NCBI GenBank assembly: GCA_027493525.1
Contig: JAOSKN010000003.1
Location: forward strand, 310,001 to 374,000
DNA from: Planctomycetota bacterium
Lineage (GTDB): Bacteria; Planctomycetota; SZUA-567; H5-PLA8
Length of the DNA stretch: 64,000 nt
Direction: 5' to 3'
Both the position numbers and the translations under genes were made by a program. The first letter of the stretch is position 1. Each line of letters begins with the position of its first letter. The notes below the pieces were generated by a model. That model searched no databases, was not told the DNA's origin, and saw only the letters and a list, made by a program, of their open reading frames with translations. Positions 45,362 through 53,742 of this stretch are shown here, piece by piece.

Positions 45362-47305
45362 CTATTTCTTTTTCTTTGCCCCGGCCTTGCGTTTGGCCTT
45401 GGCTTTGGCGCGTTCTTCGTCCTTGGCCTGGTCGGCCTTGCGGGCGGCGCGTTGCAGGGCTTGCTGGCGCTTCTTTTCTTCGGCTACGCGGGCCTGGGCA
45501 TCCTTCCACGCTTGGCGTTGCTGTTTCCGCTCGCGCAAGGCTTCGTCTTTCGCGGCGTCAGCAGCCAGATCGGCGGCGGCCATGAGCACTTTTGCGCGCT
45601 CCTCAAGAACGCTTTGTTTCTTCGCACCTTTGCCGGCGAGCCCTTCGAGCGCCAGCTTCTCCTTCGCCTGCCGTCCTTCGTCGCCGCGCGTAGCGGAAAG
45701 CTGCTCGAGGAGTTCGCGGCCCAGTTCGCGTTGCTCGCCGATGCCCTCCGCGAAATGGTGTCCAAGATAATAGACGGCTTTGCGCGAGAGCGCGGGGTCG
45801 CCGGCGATGGACTTCGCGAGCGCGCGGGGCTTGAGCGTTCCGTTCCCGAGCGCGTTCTCGAGGAGCCGCAGACTCGTCTCGTTGCCGCGCGCCGCGCGGG
45901 AGAGGTCCAGCGGCGCGGTGGCGAGGCCGGCCAGGGCCAGTTCGACGCGGTGCTCATCGCTCCAGCCGGGAATGCCTTGCAGGGCGCGGAGCAAATTCGC
46001 GGCGCGCTGGGGTTCGCCTCCGGCGCGGACCTTGCGCGCTTCCTTGAGGGCCAGTTCGGCGAGGATTTCCGAGCCGGTCGCGCGACAGACCAGGAAGAAG
46101 GCGGCGCGGCGAGTTTCGGCCTCGCGGCGCTGGGCTTCTTCTTTGGCGGCGGCCTGCTTGTCTTTCCCGGTGGCGATGGCGACGTACGCCTTGGCCAGTT
46201 CCGGCAACAGGGGCTTGGGCAGTTGAGCGGCCATGCCGGCGAGAATGCGCGCGGCCAGCCGGCAAGCCTCGCCGCTGGAGGACTTGAGCATCCGTTCGGC
46301 CAGGGCCTTGGCCGCGTGCGGCGCCTTGGCGAGCGCTTCGGCGGCGTCTTCGCGGACCGAAGGATCGGCGCTTTCGAGGCAATCGAGCAACTCGTTGAGC
46401 GTGCTGGAGCCCCCAGCGGCCGCGAGCTGCTGCATGGCGAACTCGCGAACCTCGGGACGCGGCGAGCCGACGAGTTTCTGGAGCCGCCCGCGGAACCCGG
46501 AGCCCAGCTTGGCCTCTCGCAGCGCCGCGATCGCCGGCTCGACGGCGTAATCGAAGTCCGACTCCTCCACGAGGCCGAAGAGCTTTGCGGCGAGGGCGGC
46601 GCGCTTTTCCGGCTTCAGCTCCAGCCGCGCGAGCGCCAGGAGCGCGGCGCGGCGCGCGCGGGGCGTGGCGGGCCTGAGCGCGTGCGCAAGGAGGCTCGAG
46701 GCGGCTTCGGCCTCGCGCAGCTCGCCGCTCAACTCAAGCACGGTCACGAGTCCCGGCTCGCGTGAGGCGAAATTCTTGGACTCAAGCGCCTTGAGGAGCA
46801 GCTTGAGCAAGACCGCGCGGGGCTTCTCGCCGAGCCCGCCAAGGGCATGGTGCATGCCTTCGCGAATCGCGCGCGCCTGGTCGAAATCGGCTTCGCGCAG
46901 GGCGTCGAGGAGCGCCGCATACCCCTGAGACTCGCCGGTGCGGGCGATGGCCTCGGAGAGTTTGGCGCGAAGTTCGGCGGGGGCTTTGCCGAGCAGCCGG
47001 ACCAGCGGCTTGAGCGCGCCGGCCCCGGCGTGCGCGACGGCGCGAAGGGCCTCGTCGCCAACCGGGCCGCCGGCTTCGATGAACGGCACCAGCGCCGCGG
47101 CGGCCTCGGGCGAGCCGATCCGGCCGAGCGCCTCGATGGTGAACGATCGCAGCACACCGTCGGTGCGGGGGAGGTGTTCGGCAAGCCCCCGCGCCACCCC
47201 GGGTTCCCGCGGCGCCAGCTCCGCCAGCACCACCGCCGCCGCGCAGGCCAGACGCGTATCCTTGCTGCGCGCGTACGCCACCAGTCGTTCGAGCGTCTGT
47301 TCCAC
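45362..47305 (-). CDS. HEAT-repeat protein
   Basis: 647 residues, no signal peptide. Helical HEAT/PBS-lyase-type repeats throughout the first ~330 residues (SFTIEALGRIGSPEAAAALVPFI, RLEKLVGSPRPEVREFAMQQLA, CLESADPSVREDAAEALAKAP). A second helical part follows, then a highly charged Lys/Ala/Glu coiled coil ending in a Lys-rich tail (AKAKRKAGAKKKK). Probably an adaptor or scaffold. The basic tail could bind nucleic acid or membrane. Single gene, no partner evident. Confidence 0.8.
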   Translation of the reverse strand: MEQTLERLVAYARSKDTRLACAAAVVLAELAPREPGVARGLAEHLPRTDGVLRSFTIEALGRIGSPEAAAALVPFIEAGGPVGDEALRAVAHAGAGALKPLVRLLGKAPAELRAKLSEAIARTGESQGYAALLDALREADFDQARAIREGMHHALGGLGEKPRAVLLKLLLKALESKNFASREPGLVTVLELSGELREAEAASSLLAHALRPATPRARRAALLALARLELKPEKRAALAAKLFGLVEESDFDYAVEPAIAALREAKLGSGFRGRLQKLVGSPRPEVREFAMQQLAAAGGSSTLNELLDCLESADPSVREDAAEALAKAPHAAKALAERMLKSSSGEACRLAARILAGMAAQLPKPLLPELAKAYVAIATGKDKQAAAKEEAQRREAETRRAAFFLVCRATGSEILAELALKEARKVRAGGEPQRAANLLRALQGIPGWSDEHRVELALAGLATAPLDLSRAARGNETSLRLLENALGNGTLKPRALAKSIAGDPALSRKAVYYLGHHFAEGIGEQRELGRELLEQLSATRGDEGRQAKEKLALEGLAGKGAKKQSVLEERAKVLMAAADLAADAAKDEALRERKQQRQAWKDAQARVAEEKKRQQALQRAARKADQAKDEERAKAKAKRKAGAKKKK

Positions 47306-47443
47306 GAAGCGGCCTCTCGAGTCCCAAGTAAACGTATGCGAGAACAGGCTACAGCATACGGCGTTTTCGGAAAGCGGCGCGGCAATCGTGAATGGTGCAT
47401 GGGTCTAATAATGACTTGCATGGAGCGAATTGTTGAGTCGAAG

Positions 47444-47464
47444 CCCAATTCCCAGAACCCAGAA
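47444..47464 (+). repeat. Heptamer array touching the DUF502 gene end
   Basis: CCCAATT, CCCAGAA and CCCAGAA in 7-bp register, directly before the DUF502 stop codon at 47466 on the opposite strand. Confidence 0.55.
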
Positions 47465-47465
47465 C

Positions 47466-48248
47466 CTACTTCACCTTCTTCTTGGGCTCCAGGTCCAGGC
47501 TGGGCGCGGTCCTGCGATGCGAATTGCCGGGGGCGCTGATGATCCCACCGGAGATGACGAGTTTGATGGCTTCTTCGACGGTGACGTCAAGGGCACGGGT
47601 TTCGGATCGGGGCAGGACCAGCGTGAAGCCCTGAGTGGGCAGGGGCGTCGTGGGCACGAAGACGGTAAGGATCTCGGGCAGCTTCTCACCCTTTTCCTCG
47701 GCGGCTTCCTTCAAGGGGTCGGTCATCGCCTTGGCCAGGGGCGCATAGGCCGAACCGGTGACAAAGCCGATCACCCAGCTCCCTTCCATGGGGAACTGAA
47801 CCAGCACGGCGCTCTGGAACTTGCTGGCGCCCTCGTCGCTGACGAAGGCCTCGCCCAATTGCTTGATCGACGTATAGAGCACGCCGACCAGAGGCACGCT
47901 GGCCACGATCCGCTCAAAGATGCTGAGCAGGAACTGTCCCAGGATGCTGCGGATCAAGATTCCGAGAACCAGCACGGCGACGATGAGGATGCATAGGCCC
48001 AGGAGCGGCACCATCAAGTCCGCGGCGTGCGGCGTACCCTGGAGCCAGCGATTGAGGCGCTCGCTCATGCCCCCCGCGGCCGTGGTGAAGCCGAAGACAA
48101 AGCTTAGGGGGCCGTCAAGCTGCTGCCAGAGCCAGACGAGCACGGCGACGGTGATGGCAAGGGGCAGGGCGATGAACATCCCGGCGATAAAGTTCGCGCG
48201 AAGAAAGTCGCCGATACGCCTGAGTAGGGAACGCCTTCGGGCCATCAT
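47466..48248 (-). CDS. DUF502 family membrane protein
   Basis: 260 residues from the ATG at 48248 (another ATG directly follows; a TTG at 48305 is less likely). Two membrane helices: FIAGMFIALPLAITVAVLVWLW and LMVPLLGLCILIVAVLVLGILIRS. Family motifs follow: GQFLLSIFERIVASVPLVGVLYTSIKQ, FQSAVLVQFPMEGSWVIGFVTG, VFVPTTPLPTQGFTLVLPRSE and EEAIKLVISGGI. The biochemical role of DUF502 proteins is unknown. The C-terminal tail is basic. Confidence 0.92.
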   Translation of the reverse strand: MMARRRSLLRRIGDFLRANFIAGMFIALPLAITVAVLVWLWQQLDGPLSFVFGFTTAAGGMSERLNRWLQGTPHAADLMVPLLGLCILIVAVLVLGILIRSILGQFLLSIFERIVASVPLVGVLYTSIKQLGEAFVSDEGASKFQSAVLVQFPMEGSWVIGFVTGSAYAPLAKAMTDPLKEAAEEKGEKLPEILTVFVPTTPLPTQGFTLVLPRSETRALDVTVEEAIKLVISGGIISAPGNSHRRTAPSLDLEPKKKVK

Positions 48249-48455
48249 CCCCTCGTGAAGGTTCCGACAGGCCCCTATTACGCCCTGTCCCAGCGTCCCT
48301 TTCAACTAACTTCCGGGCCATAATTTCTACGAACTTCGCCCAAGCCCCACCCGTGCGCATATGACGGTCGGACTCGCCGATTGTTCTGGGCCGCTTTAGG
48401 GTTACGGTTCAAGCACCGTGCGCTAACTTAGGCCTTTATCCGCCAGGAGCCGCCC

Positions 48456-48854
48456 ATGACCCGAACCGTCCATCTCGCCATCTCGCTCCCGGCCCCGCCC
48501 GCCCGGCTTTATGAGATGTACCTCAATCCCCAATGGCATGCTGCGTTCACCGGCGCGCCGGCAAAAATCGGGCGGAAGCCCGGTACGCCGTTCAGCGCCT
48601 TCGGCGGCATCCTGACCGGTCGTATCCTGCAGGCCGTGCCGAAACGGCTGGTCGTGCAATCCTGGCGCTCCCGGAATTGGAAGCCGACCGAGCTGGACTC
48701 CACGCTGATCTTGACGTTCCTGCCCGAGGGCGGCGGCGGGCGGATCGAACTGGTTCACGTGAATGTGCCCGAAAGCGACTTCGGAGGGGTGAGCCAGGGC
48801 TGGATGAAGTTCTATGCCGAACCCTGGCGGGCGTGGCTGGAACGCGAACGATAA
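48456..48854 (+). CDS. SRPBCC-fold protein (AHSA1/START-like)
   Basis: 132 residues with CCAGGAG 8 bases before the ATG. START/Bet v1-like pattern: HLAISLPAPPARLYEMYLNPQWHAAFTG, GTPFSAFGGILTGRILQAVPKRLVVQSWRSRNW, LVHVNVPE and a terminal helix GWMKFYAEPWRAWLE. Small hydrophobic-ligand-binding or chaperone-cofactor-like protein; ligand unknown. Heptamer-like units (GAATCCC, GAATGGG) follow its stop at 48868-48881. Confidence 0.85.
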   Translation: MTRTVHLAISLPAPPARLYEMYLNPQWHAAFTGAPAKIGRKPGTPFSAFGGILTGRILQAVPKRLVVQSWRSRNWKPTELDSTLILTFLPEGGGGRIELVHVNVPESDFGGVSQGWMKFYAEPWRAWLERER

Positions 48855-49023
48855 TGGCGGGGATCCTGAATCCCGAATGGGGGCCGGAAAAGACACACAT
48901 GGCCAACGCAAAGTTGCCCGATCCGAAAGGCAGGATCCGCGCGCCTGGCCTGCCAAGCTCCGAATCCGCTATGACAGGGGAGGGGCCTCTTCGTAGAATC
49001 GTGCCCATGAGAGGCATAGGAAC

Positions 49024-49905
49024 GTGACCGCCGCCTTCCGACTCGACGAATTTCGCCGCCCGGGCAGGCATACGCTGAACGGGAAAGTGCCGCGCATCCC
49101 GGAGTTTTCCCATCTGGGCCACGCGGTCTTTACGAAGGTCGGGAATCTGGGCCGGCATGAGCATCTCGGACAGTTCGAGATTTGCCTGATCGTGCGCGGG
49201 CACGTGACGTGGTGGGCGCGGGAGCGCACCTACGAACTGCGCGGGGGAGACGTCTACTTCACCTGGCCCGACGAGCCGCACGGCGGGCTCCACGAACTGA
49301 TGCACCCCTGCGAGATCTACTGGCTGGTGCTGACCGTGCCGCGGCCTTCGCTCCGCGCGGCGGGAACCTTCCTGCACCTGCCGGCGAAGGAAGCGCGTGA
49401 GCTGTGCCGCGCGGTCCACGCGCTGCCGGACCGGCACTTGCGCGGCGCGGAGAAACTCGCGCCGTACTACCAGTCGCTCTTCAAGCACCTCTTGAGCGGA
49501 ACGGAGCTCGACGTGGTCCACGCGCGCGCGCTGTTGCAGCGCATGGTCGCGACGCTGGTGGCGCTTCCGCGGGCCGGCGAGGACGGCGGCTTCGTGCCTC
49601 CGGGCATCGCGCGAGCTCGCGGGTTTCTTGACGGCACCCCCAGGCCCTGGCCCAACGTGAAGGAACTGGCCGCGCTGGCCGGGATGAGCGTGAGCCATTT
49701 CCACGCACGCTTCGTGAAGGAAGTCGGCATGGCCCCCATGGAGTACGCGCACCGGCAGCGCCTGGAGCGCGCCGCGGCGCTGCTGCGCGAGCCGGACGGC
49801 TCGGTCACGTCCGTTGCCGAGCGGTTGGGGTACTGTTCGTCGCAACACCTCGCCGCGTGTTTCAAGCGCTACCTGGGAATGACGCCCGGGCAGGCGAGAA
49901 GGTGA
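49024..49905 (+). CDS. AraC-family transcriptional regulator
   Basis: 293 residues from a GTG. The N-terminal cupin-like ligand domain (about 30-130) contains RHEHLGQFEICLIVRGHVTWW and LRGGDVYFTWPDEPHGG. The C-terminal double helix-turn-helix (about 205-293) contains VKELAALAGMSVSHFHARFVKEVGMAPMEYAHRQRLERAAALLRE and SVTSVAERLGYCSSQHLAACFKRYLGMTPGQ. It likely responds to a sugar and controls carbohydrate genes elsewhere; no target operator identified. Confidence 0.93.
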   Translation: MTAAFRLDEFRRPGRHTLNGKVPRIPEFSHLGHAVFTKVGNLGRHEHLGQFEICLIVRGHVTWWARERTYELRGGDVYFTWPDEPHGGLHELMHPCEIYWLVLTVPRPSLRAAGTFLHLPAKEARELCRAVHALPDRHLRGAEKLAPYYQSLFKHLLSGTELDVVHARALLQRMVATLVALPRAGEDGGFVPPGIARARGFLDGTPRPWPNVKELAALAGMSVSHFHARFVKEVGMAPMEYAHRQRLERAAALLREPDGSVTSVAERLGYCSSQHLAACFKRYLGMTPGQARR

Positions 49906-50027
49906 ACGCGGAATTCGGAATGGGCTTGCGGGGGGCGCACCGGCCTTGGCCAGTGCGCCAAGCCGAGCCGTGCTTATGCCCCGTGCGATGCCGCACGCCA
50001 TGCCGATTCCGTGCCGCCGAGACGGCG

Positions 50028-50078
50028 GCGATACGGCCGTCGGGACGCCGGCGCTACGAACGGATTTGGCCGTATCGC
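50028..50078. other. 11-bp perfect inverted repeat in a 297-bp gap
   Basis: GCGATACGGCC and GGCCGTATCGC separated by 29 bp, between the AraC gene and sixA. It could be an operator or a leader hairpin. A pair of heptamers (GAATTCG, GAATGGG at 49911-49924) lies at the start of this gap; nothing else seen. Confidence 0.4.
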
Positions 50079-50202
50079 GCGCGTACGGCGCGTGCCGGCC
50101 TGCGCGTTTGCGCGTGAAGCTTCGGCCAAGAAGCGAGGACCGCGGTTGCCGGGGATTCGTCCAACGCCGTCGAGACAAGGATAGGAAAGGAGAGCTTCGC
50201 CC

Positions 50203-50661
50203 ATGACGCTTTACCTGGTCCAGCACGGCCTCGCGGTGAGCGAGGAGCAGGATCCGAAGCGGCCGCTGAGCGTTGAGGGGCGGACGGAGTCCGAACGGGT
50301 CGCGGCGGCGGCGGCGCGGGCGGGTCTTGCCGTCAAGTCAATCCATCATTCGGGCAGGCTGCGCGCGGCGCAAACGGCCGAGATCTTCGCGGCGGCGCTG
50401 AGGCCGGCCGGCGGCATCGCGGCGCTGGACGGGATCGACCCCAAGGACTCGCCAGAGGCCGCGCTGTTGGCGATCGCGGGTTGGACGCAGCCGGCGATGA
50501 TCGTAGGGCACATGCCGCACCTGGAGAAGCTCGCGGCGATGCTGATTACGGGTTCCGCAGGCAAAGGCGTGATCTCCTTTCGCAACGCGGCCGTCAACGC
50601 GCTGGTCTTGACGGATGACGGCTGGCGCGTGAAGTTCGTGATGACGCCGGAGCTAGTTTGA
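50203..50661 (+). CDS. sixA: SixA-type phosphohistidine phosphatase
   Basis: 152 residues, the usual SixA length, with AGGAAAGGAG upstream. Histidine-phosphatase features: LYLVQHGLA with the catalytic His (Gln replaces the usual Arg before it), HSGRLRAAQTAEIF with the phosphate-binding Arg, and MIVGHMPHLEKLAAML with the second His. The Arg-to-Gln change in the RHG motif is noteworthy and may affect activity. SixA proteins dephosphorylate phosphohistidine in HPt domains or PTS proteins. Confidence 0.85.
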   Translation: MTLYLVQHGLAVSEEQDPKRPLSVEGRTESERVAAAAARAGLAVKSIHHSGRLRAAQTAEIFAAALRPAGGIAALDGIDPKDSPEAALLAIAGWTQPAMIVGHMPHLEKLAAMLITGSAGKGVISFRNAAVNALVLTDDGWRVKFVMTPELV

Positions 50662-50670
50662 AGAAAAGGG

Positions 50671-50745
50671 TGAAGTATGAAATATGAAGTATGAACGAGA
50701 ACACAATTGATTCATACTTCGGCTTCATACTTCATATTTCATCCT
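50671..50745. repeat. Paired inverted heptamer arrays
   Basis: TGAAGTA, TGAAATA, TGAAGTA and TGAACGA (50671-50698), then TTCATAC, TTCGGCT, TTCATAC, TTCATAT and TTCATCC (50711-50745). The two halves are reverse complements, so the RNA could fold. They fill the gap between sixA and the ParB-like gene. Confidence 0.75.
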
Positions 50746-50766
50746 TCCCATTTCCCGGAGACGCAC

Positions 50767-51738
50767 ATGGCCAAACGCAGGAAGAAGGCGGAAAAGTCGA
50801 GCACGGGATTGGCGGCGAAGGACGTGGCGTTGGGCGAGGCGCCGGCGGCGATTCACGCCTTGCGAGCGCGGGTCGAGGCCGACGGCGGCGCGGTGCTGGC
50901 CGCGTACCGCGATCCGCTGGGCGCGCAGTGGGTGGTCTTCGCGAGCCTGCCGCTGGAGAAAGTCGTGCCGACGCCGTACCAGCGGGAACTCTCCGACACG
51001 CACGCCAAGCGGCTGGCGGACGTGATACCCAAGGTCGGTCGCTTCCTGGACCCGCTCATCGCCGTCCCCGCGCCGGAGCAGGGCTGGTGGACGCCCAACG
51101 GCATGCACCGGCTCGAGGCGATGAAGATGCTCGGCGCGCGGAGCGTCGTCGCGCTGCTGCTGCCGGAGCCTGAAATCGCGTACCGGATCCTCGCACTGAA
51201 CACCGAGAAGGCGCACAATCTGAAAGACAAGTCGCTGGAAGCGATTCGCATGGCCCGCGGGCTGGCCGCCGACGGACTTGCCGCGAAAGGCAAGGAAGCG
51301 GATTGGGCCTTCGAATTCGAGGAGCCGGCATTCCTGACGCTGGGGCTTTGCTACGAGAAGAACATGCGCTTCGCGGGTTCGACCTACCAGCCGGTGCTGC
51401 GGCGCTGCGATGCGTTTTCCGCCGAGCCGCTCAAGAAGTCGCTCGAACGCCGCGAGGGCTGGGCGGCGAAGCTGATCGAACTGGACCAGGCCGTCAACGT
51501 CTGCGTCAAGGCGTTGAAGGACGCGGGCTTGGTGAGCCCGTACCTTAAGCCGTTCGTCGTCGCGAGGATCAACCCGCTGCGCTGGATCAAGGTCAAGCCC
51601 GGACAGAAAGCGCCTCCGGCGGATATCGACAAGACCCTCGAAAAGATGCTTGGCTCGGCGCTGAAGTTCGACGCCGCCAAGATCAAGGCGCAGGACATTT
51701 CTCGCGCGGGCGGCGGCGCGCCGGCGGAAGAAGGCTGA
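50767..51738 (+). CDS. ParB/sulfiredoxin-like domain protein
   Basis: 323 residues from the ATG at 50767 (CCCGGAGACGC upstream); the longer frame reads through the repeat array. A ParB N-terminal-type fold at about 55-150 has SLPLEKVVPTPYQRELSDTHAKRLADVIPKVGRFLDPLIAV, WWTPNGMHRLEAMKMLGARSV and ALNTEKAHNLKDKSLEA. The usual GERR motif reads NGMHR. No helix-turn-helix for parS binding is evident, so this is not a chromosome-partition ParB. It may be a CTP- or ATP-using enzyme of the ParB/Srx superfamily. Confidence 0.78.
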   Translation: MAKRRKKAEKSSTGLAAKDVALGEAPAAIHALRARVEADGGAVLAAYRDPLGAQWVVFASLPLEKVVPTPYQRELSDTHAKRLADVIPKVGRFLDPLIAVPAPEQGWWTPNGMHRLEAMKMLGARSVVALLLPEPEIAYRILALNTEKAHNLKDKSLEAIRMARGLAADGLAAKGKEADWAFEFEEPAFLTLGLCYEKNMRFAGSTYQPVLRRCDAFSAEPLKKSLERREGWAAKLIELDQAVNVCVKALKDAGLVSPYLKPFVVARINPLRWIKVKPGQKAPPADIDKTLEKMLGSALKFDAAKIKAQDISRAGGGAPAEEG

Positions 51739-51749
51739 AGCTCAACCCG

Positions 51750-52583
51750 CTACGGGAAGCGCCCGGCGTGCTTGCGGACGCGCAGGCCGTGGGCGCTGAG
51801 TCGTTCGTATGCGTCAGGATCGAGCGGCTGCGGATCGTCGAGCAGCGCGAGGTCCGCGTCGAGTTCCGCGCGGCTGGCCGGGGCCATGATCGCGACGGCG
51901 ACGCCGGGATGCTGGAGCGCCCAGCGATACCATGCCGGTGCGGGCGGCGGCGCGAATCCGGGCGGGTCGTCGGGCGTGGGACGGGGCAGCGCGCCCCAGC
52001 GCAGGCAGGTGTAGGCGACGACGGGGATCCGGCGTTCGCCGGCAACCGGGAAGATCTCGCGTTCGGCCCCGGCGTGCGCGGCGTTATAGCGGATCATCAG
52101 CAGATCGATCGTCCCTTCCGCGGCAATCTCGGCCGCCAACTTGCGCTGGTGGCTGGTCAATCCGAGCAGGCGGACCTCGCCGCGCGCCTGTGCCTCCTTT
52201 AGGCAGCGGTAACCGCCGCGCGGGCCGGTCAGCTCGTTCCACTGTTCACGGCTTTCCATCCAATAGAAGGTGGGTACGTCGAGGCGCTCGACGCCAAGTG
52301 CCTCGCGCGCGGCTTCGAACTCGCGCTTCATCTCGTCGTAGCCGTACGCGGAGAGCTGCGCGGCCAGGACGAGCTTGGCGCGGGCGGCGGGATCGAGCTC
52401 GCGGACGGCGCGGCTCAGGCCGTCCGGTCGCCCGCACCAGTTGAGGTAATTCACGCCGCGCGAGAGCGCGTAGTGGACGTCGTCGGGTCCGAGGGCCGCG
52501 TCGCCCCGCGTGGCCAGCCCGAGGCGGCAGACCGGCGGCAAATCCGGGGCGAGGCTTGCGGTGAGGCTCCACGCTGGCGGCAT
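51750..52583 (-). CDS. Aldo/keto-reductase-like protein without catalytic tetrad
   Basis: 277 residues from the ATG at 52583 with GGAGG upstream. TIM-barrel family pattern: VCRLGLATRG, ALSRGVNYLNWCG, KLVLAAQLSAYG, LKEAQARGEVRLLGLTSHQRKLA, IDLLMIRYNAAHAGAE, VAVAIMAPASRAELDADLA. The catalytic Asp position is Asn and no Tyr follows (NYLNWCGRPDG). The Lys position is Ala and the His position is in FYWME. It is probably not an oxidoreductase in the classical sense. It starts 26 bp after the canonical family member, so the two are co-transcribed. Confidence 0.72.
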   Translation of the reverse strand: MPPAWSLTASLAPDLPPVCRLGLATRGDAALGPDDVHYALSRGVNYLNWCGRPDGLSRAVRELDPAARAKLVLAAQLSAYGYDEMKREFEAAREALGVERLDVPTFYWMESREQWNELTGPRGGYRCLKEAQARGEVRLLGLTSHQRKLAAEIAAEGTIDLLMIRYNAAHAGAEREIFPVAGERRIPVVAYTCLRWGALPRPTPDDPPGFAPPPAPAWYRWALQHPGVAVAIMAPASRAELDADLALLDDPQPLDPDAYERLSAHGLRVRKHAGRFP

Positions 52584-52609
52584 GCGCGCCTCCGCGGGGG
52601 TCGCTTTCG

Positions 52610-53599
52610 TCAGCGCATGCGCGATTGGGACTGCCAGAGGTCCGCGTTGGCGCCGAAGTGTTGTTTGATGGGTTCGGTGAGCGCGCCGAGCTGCGCGACC
52701 TGTTCGGCCGAAAGCTTGAGATCGCCGGCTTTGGCGTTGTCGCGGGCCTGCGCGGCGTCTCGTGCGCCGGCGACGACGGAGGCCACGCCCGGCTGCGCGA
52801 GAAGCCAGGCCAGCGCGGCGTGGGCCATTTCGACGCCCCAGGCCTCGCAGAGTTCGCGCATGCGGTTGATCGCGTCGAAGACCGGGCCTTCCAGGCCGGG
52901 TTCGCCGTGCCTGGAGAGCGGGCGGTCCTTGCTGAAGAGGCGGGTGCGCGCGCGGCCGTCGGGGACGTCGGCGGCCTTGCGGAACTTGCCCGTCAGGAGT
53001 CCCTGCATCATCGGCGAGTAGCAGAGGACCGAGACGTCGTGCTTGACGCAGAGCGGGAGCGTCTCGAACTCGATCGCGCGCCAGAGCAGGCTGTAGCAGA
53101 ACTGGTTGGCGTCCGCGTGGCCGAGGGCGAGCCAGTCGACGAGGTCGAGGTGCTGGAAGTTGCTGATGCCGATGGCGCGGATCTTGCCTTCGGCCTTGAG
53201 CTTCTGGAGTTCGCCGAGGGTCTCGGCGAAGGGAACGTCGTGGTTGGGCCAGTGGACCTGATAGAGGTCGATGCGGTCGGTCTTGAGGCGGCGGAGCGAG
53301 GCCTCGCACGCCTTGCGCAGGTCGGCGGCGCGGACGTTCTGCGAGGCGACCTTGCTGGCCAGGACGGCCTTTTCGCGGCGGCCTTCGAGGGCCTTGGCGA
53401 GGAGTTCCTCGGACGAGCCGTCGCCATAGAGTTCGGCGGTGTCGAAGAAGTTCACGCCGGCGTCGTAGCTGGCCTGGATCGCGGCGATGGCGTCCTGGAC
53501 GTCCTGCGCGCCCCAGAGTTTGTCGTCCACGATGGCCCAGCAGCCCATGCAGACGGTGGAGACGCGGAGGTCGCTGCGGCCGAGCTTGCGGTATTCCAT
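52610..53599 (-). CDS. Aldo/keto reductase
   Basis: 329 residues, ATG start. All family features present: GRSDLRVSTVCMGCWAI, GVNFFDTAELYGDG (catalytic Asp and Tyr), VLASKVAS (Lys), LYQVHWPNHDVPF (His), GKIRAIGISNFQ, and the NADPH-site region SVVAGARDAAQARDNAKA. Likely NADPH-dependent reduction of a carbonyl compound. First gene of a two-gene unit with the diverged homologue. Confidence 0.93.
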   Translation of the reverse strand: MEYRKLGRSDLRVSTVCMGCWAIVDDKLWGAQDVQDAIAAIQASYDAGVNFFDTAELYGDGSSEELLAKALEGRREKAVLASKVASQNVRAADLRKACEASLRRLKTDRIDLYQVHWPNHDVPFAETLGELQKLKAEGKIRAIGISNFQHLDLVDWLALGHADANQFCYSLLWRAIEFETLPLCVKHDVSVLCYSPMMQGLLTGKFRKAADVPDGRARTRLFSKDRPLSRHGEPGLEGPVFDAINRMRELCEAWGVEMAHAALAWLLAQPGVASVVAGARDAAQARDNAKAGDLKLSAEQVAQLGALTEPIKQHFGANADLWQSQSRMR

Positions 53600-53742
53600 G
53601 CGGGGCTCCCGTAGGTCGTGAACGGAACGGCGGCCATGGTAGCGGAAAGCGGGCTCGGGGAAAGGCGAAGGCGGACCTATGAGGATGAGGCAAGTACGCC
53701 GCGCCCTGCCATGACGAACGGGCGGCGGGACGGTATCCTCGG

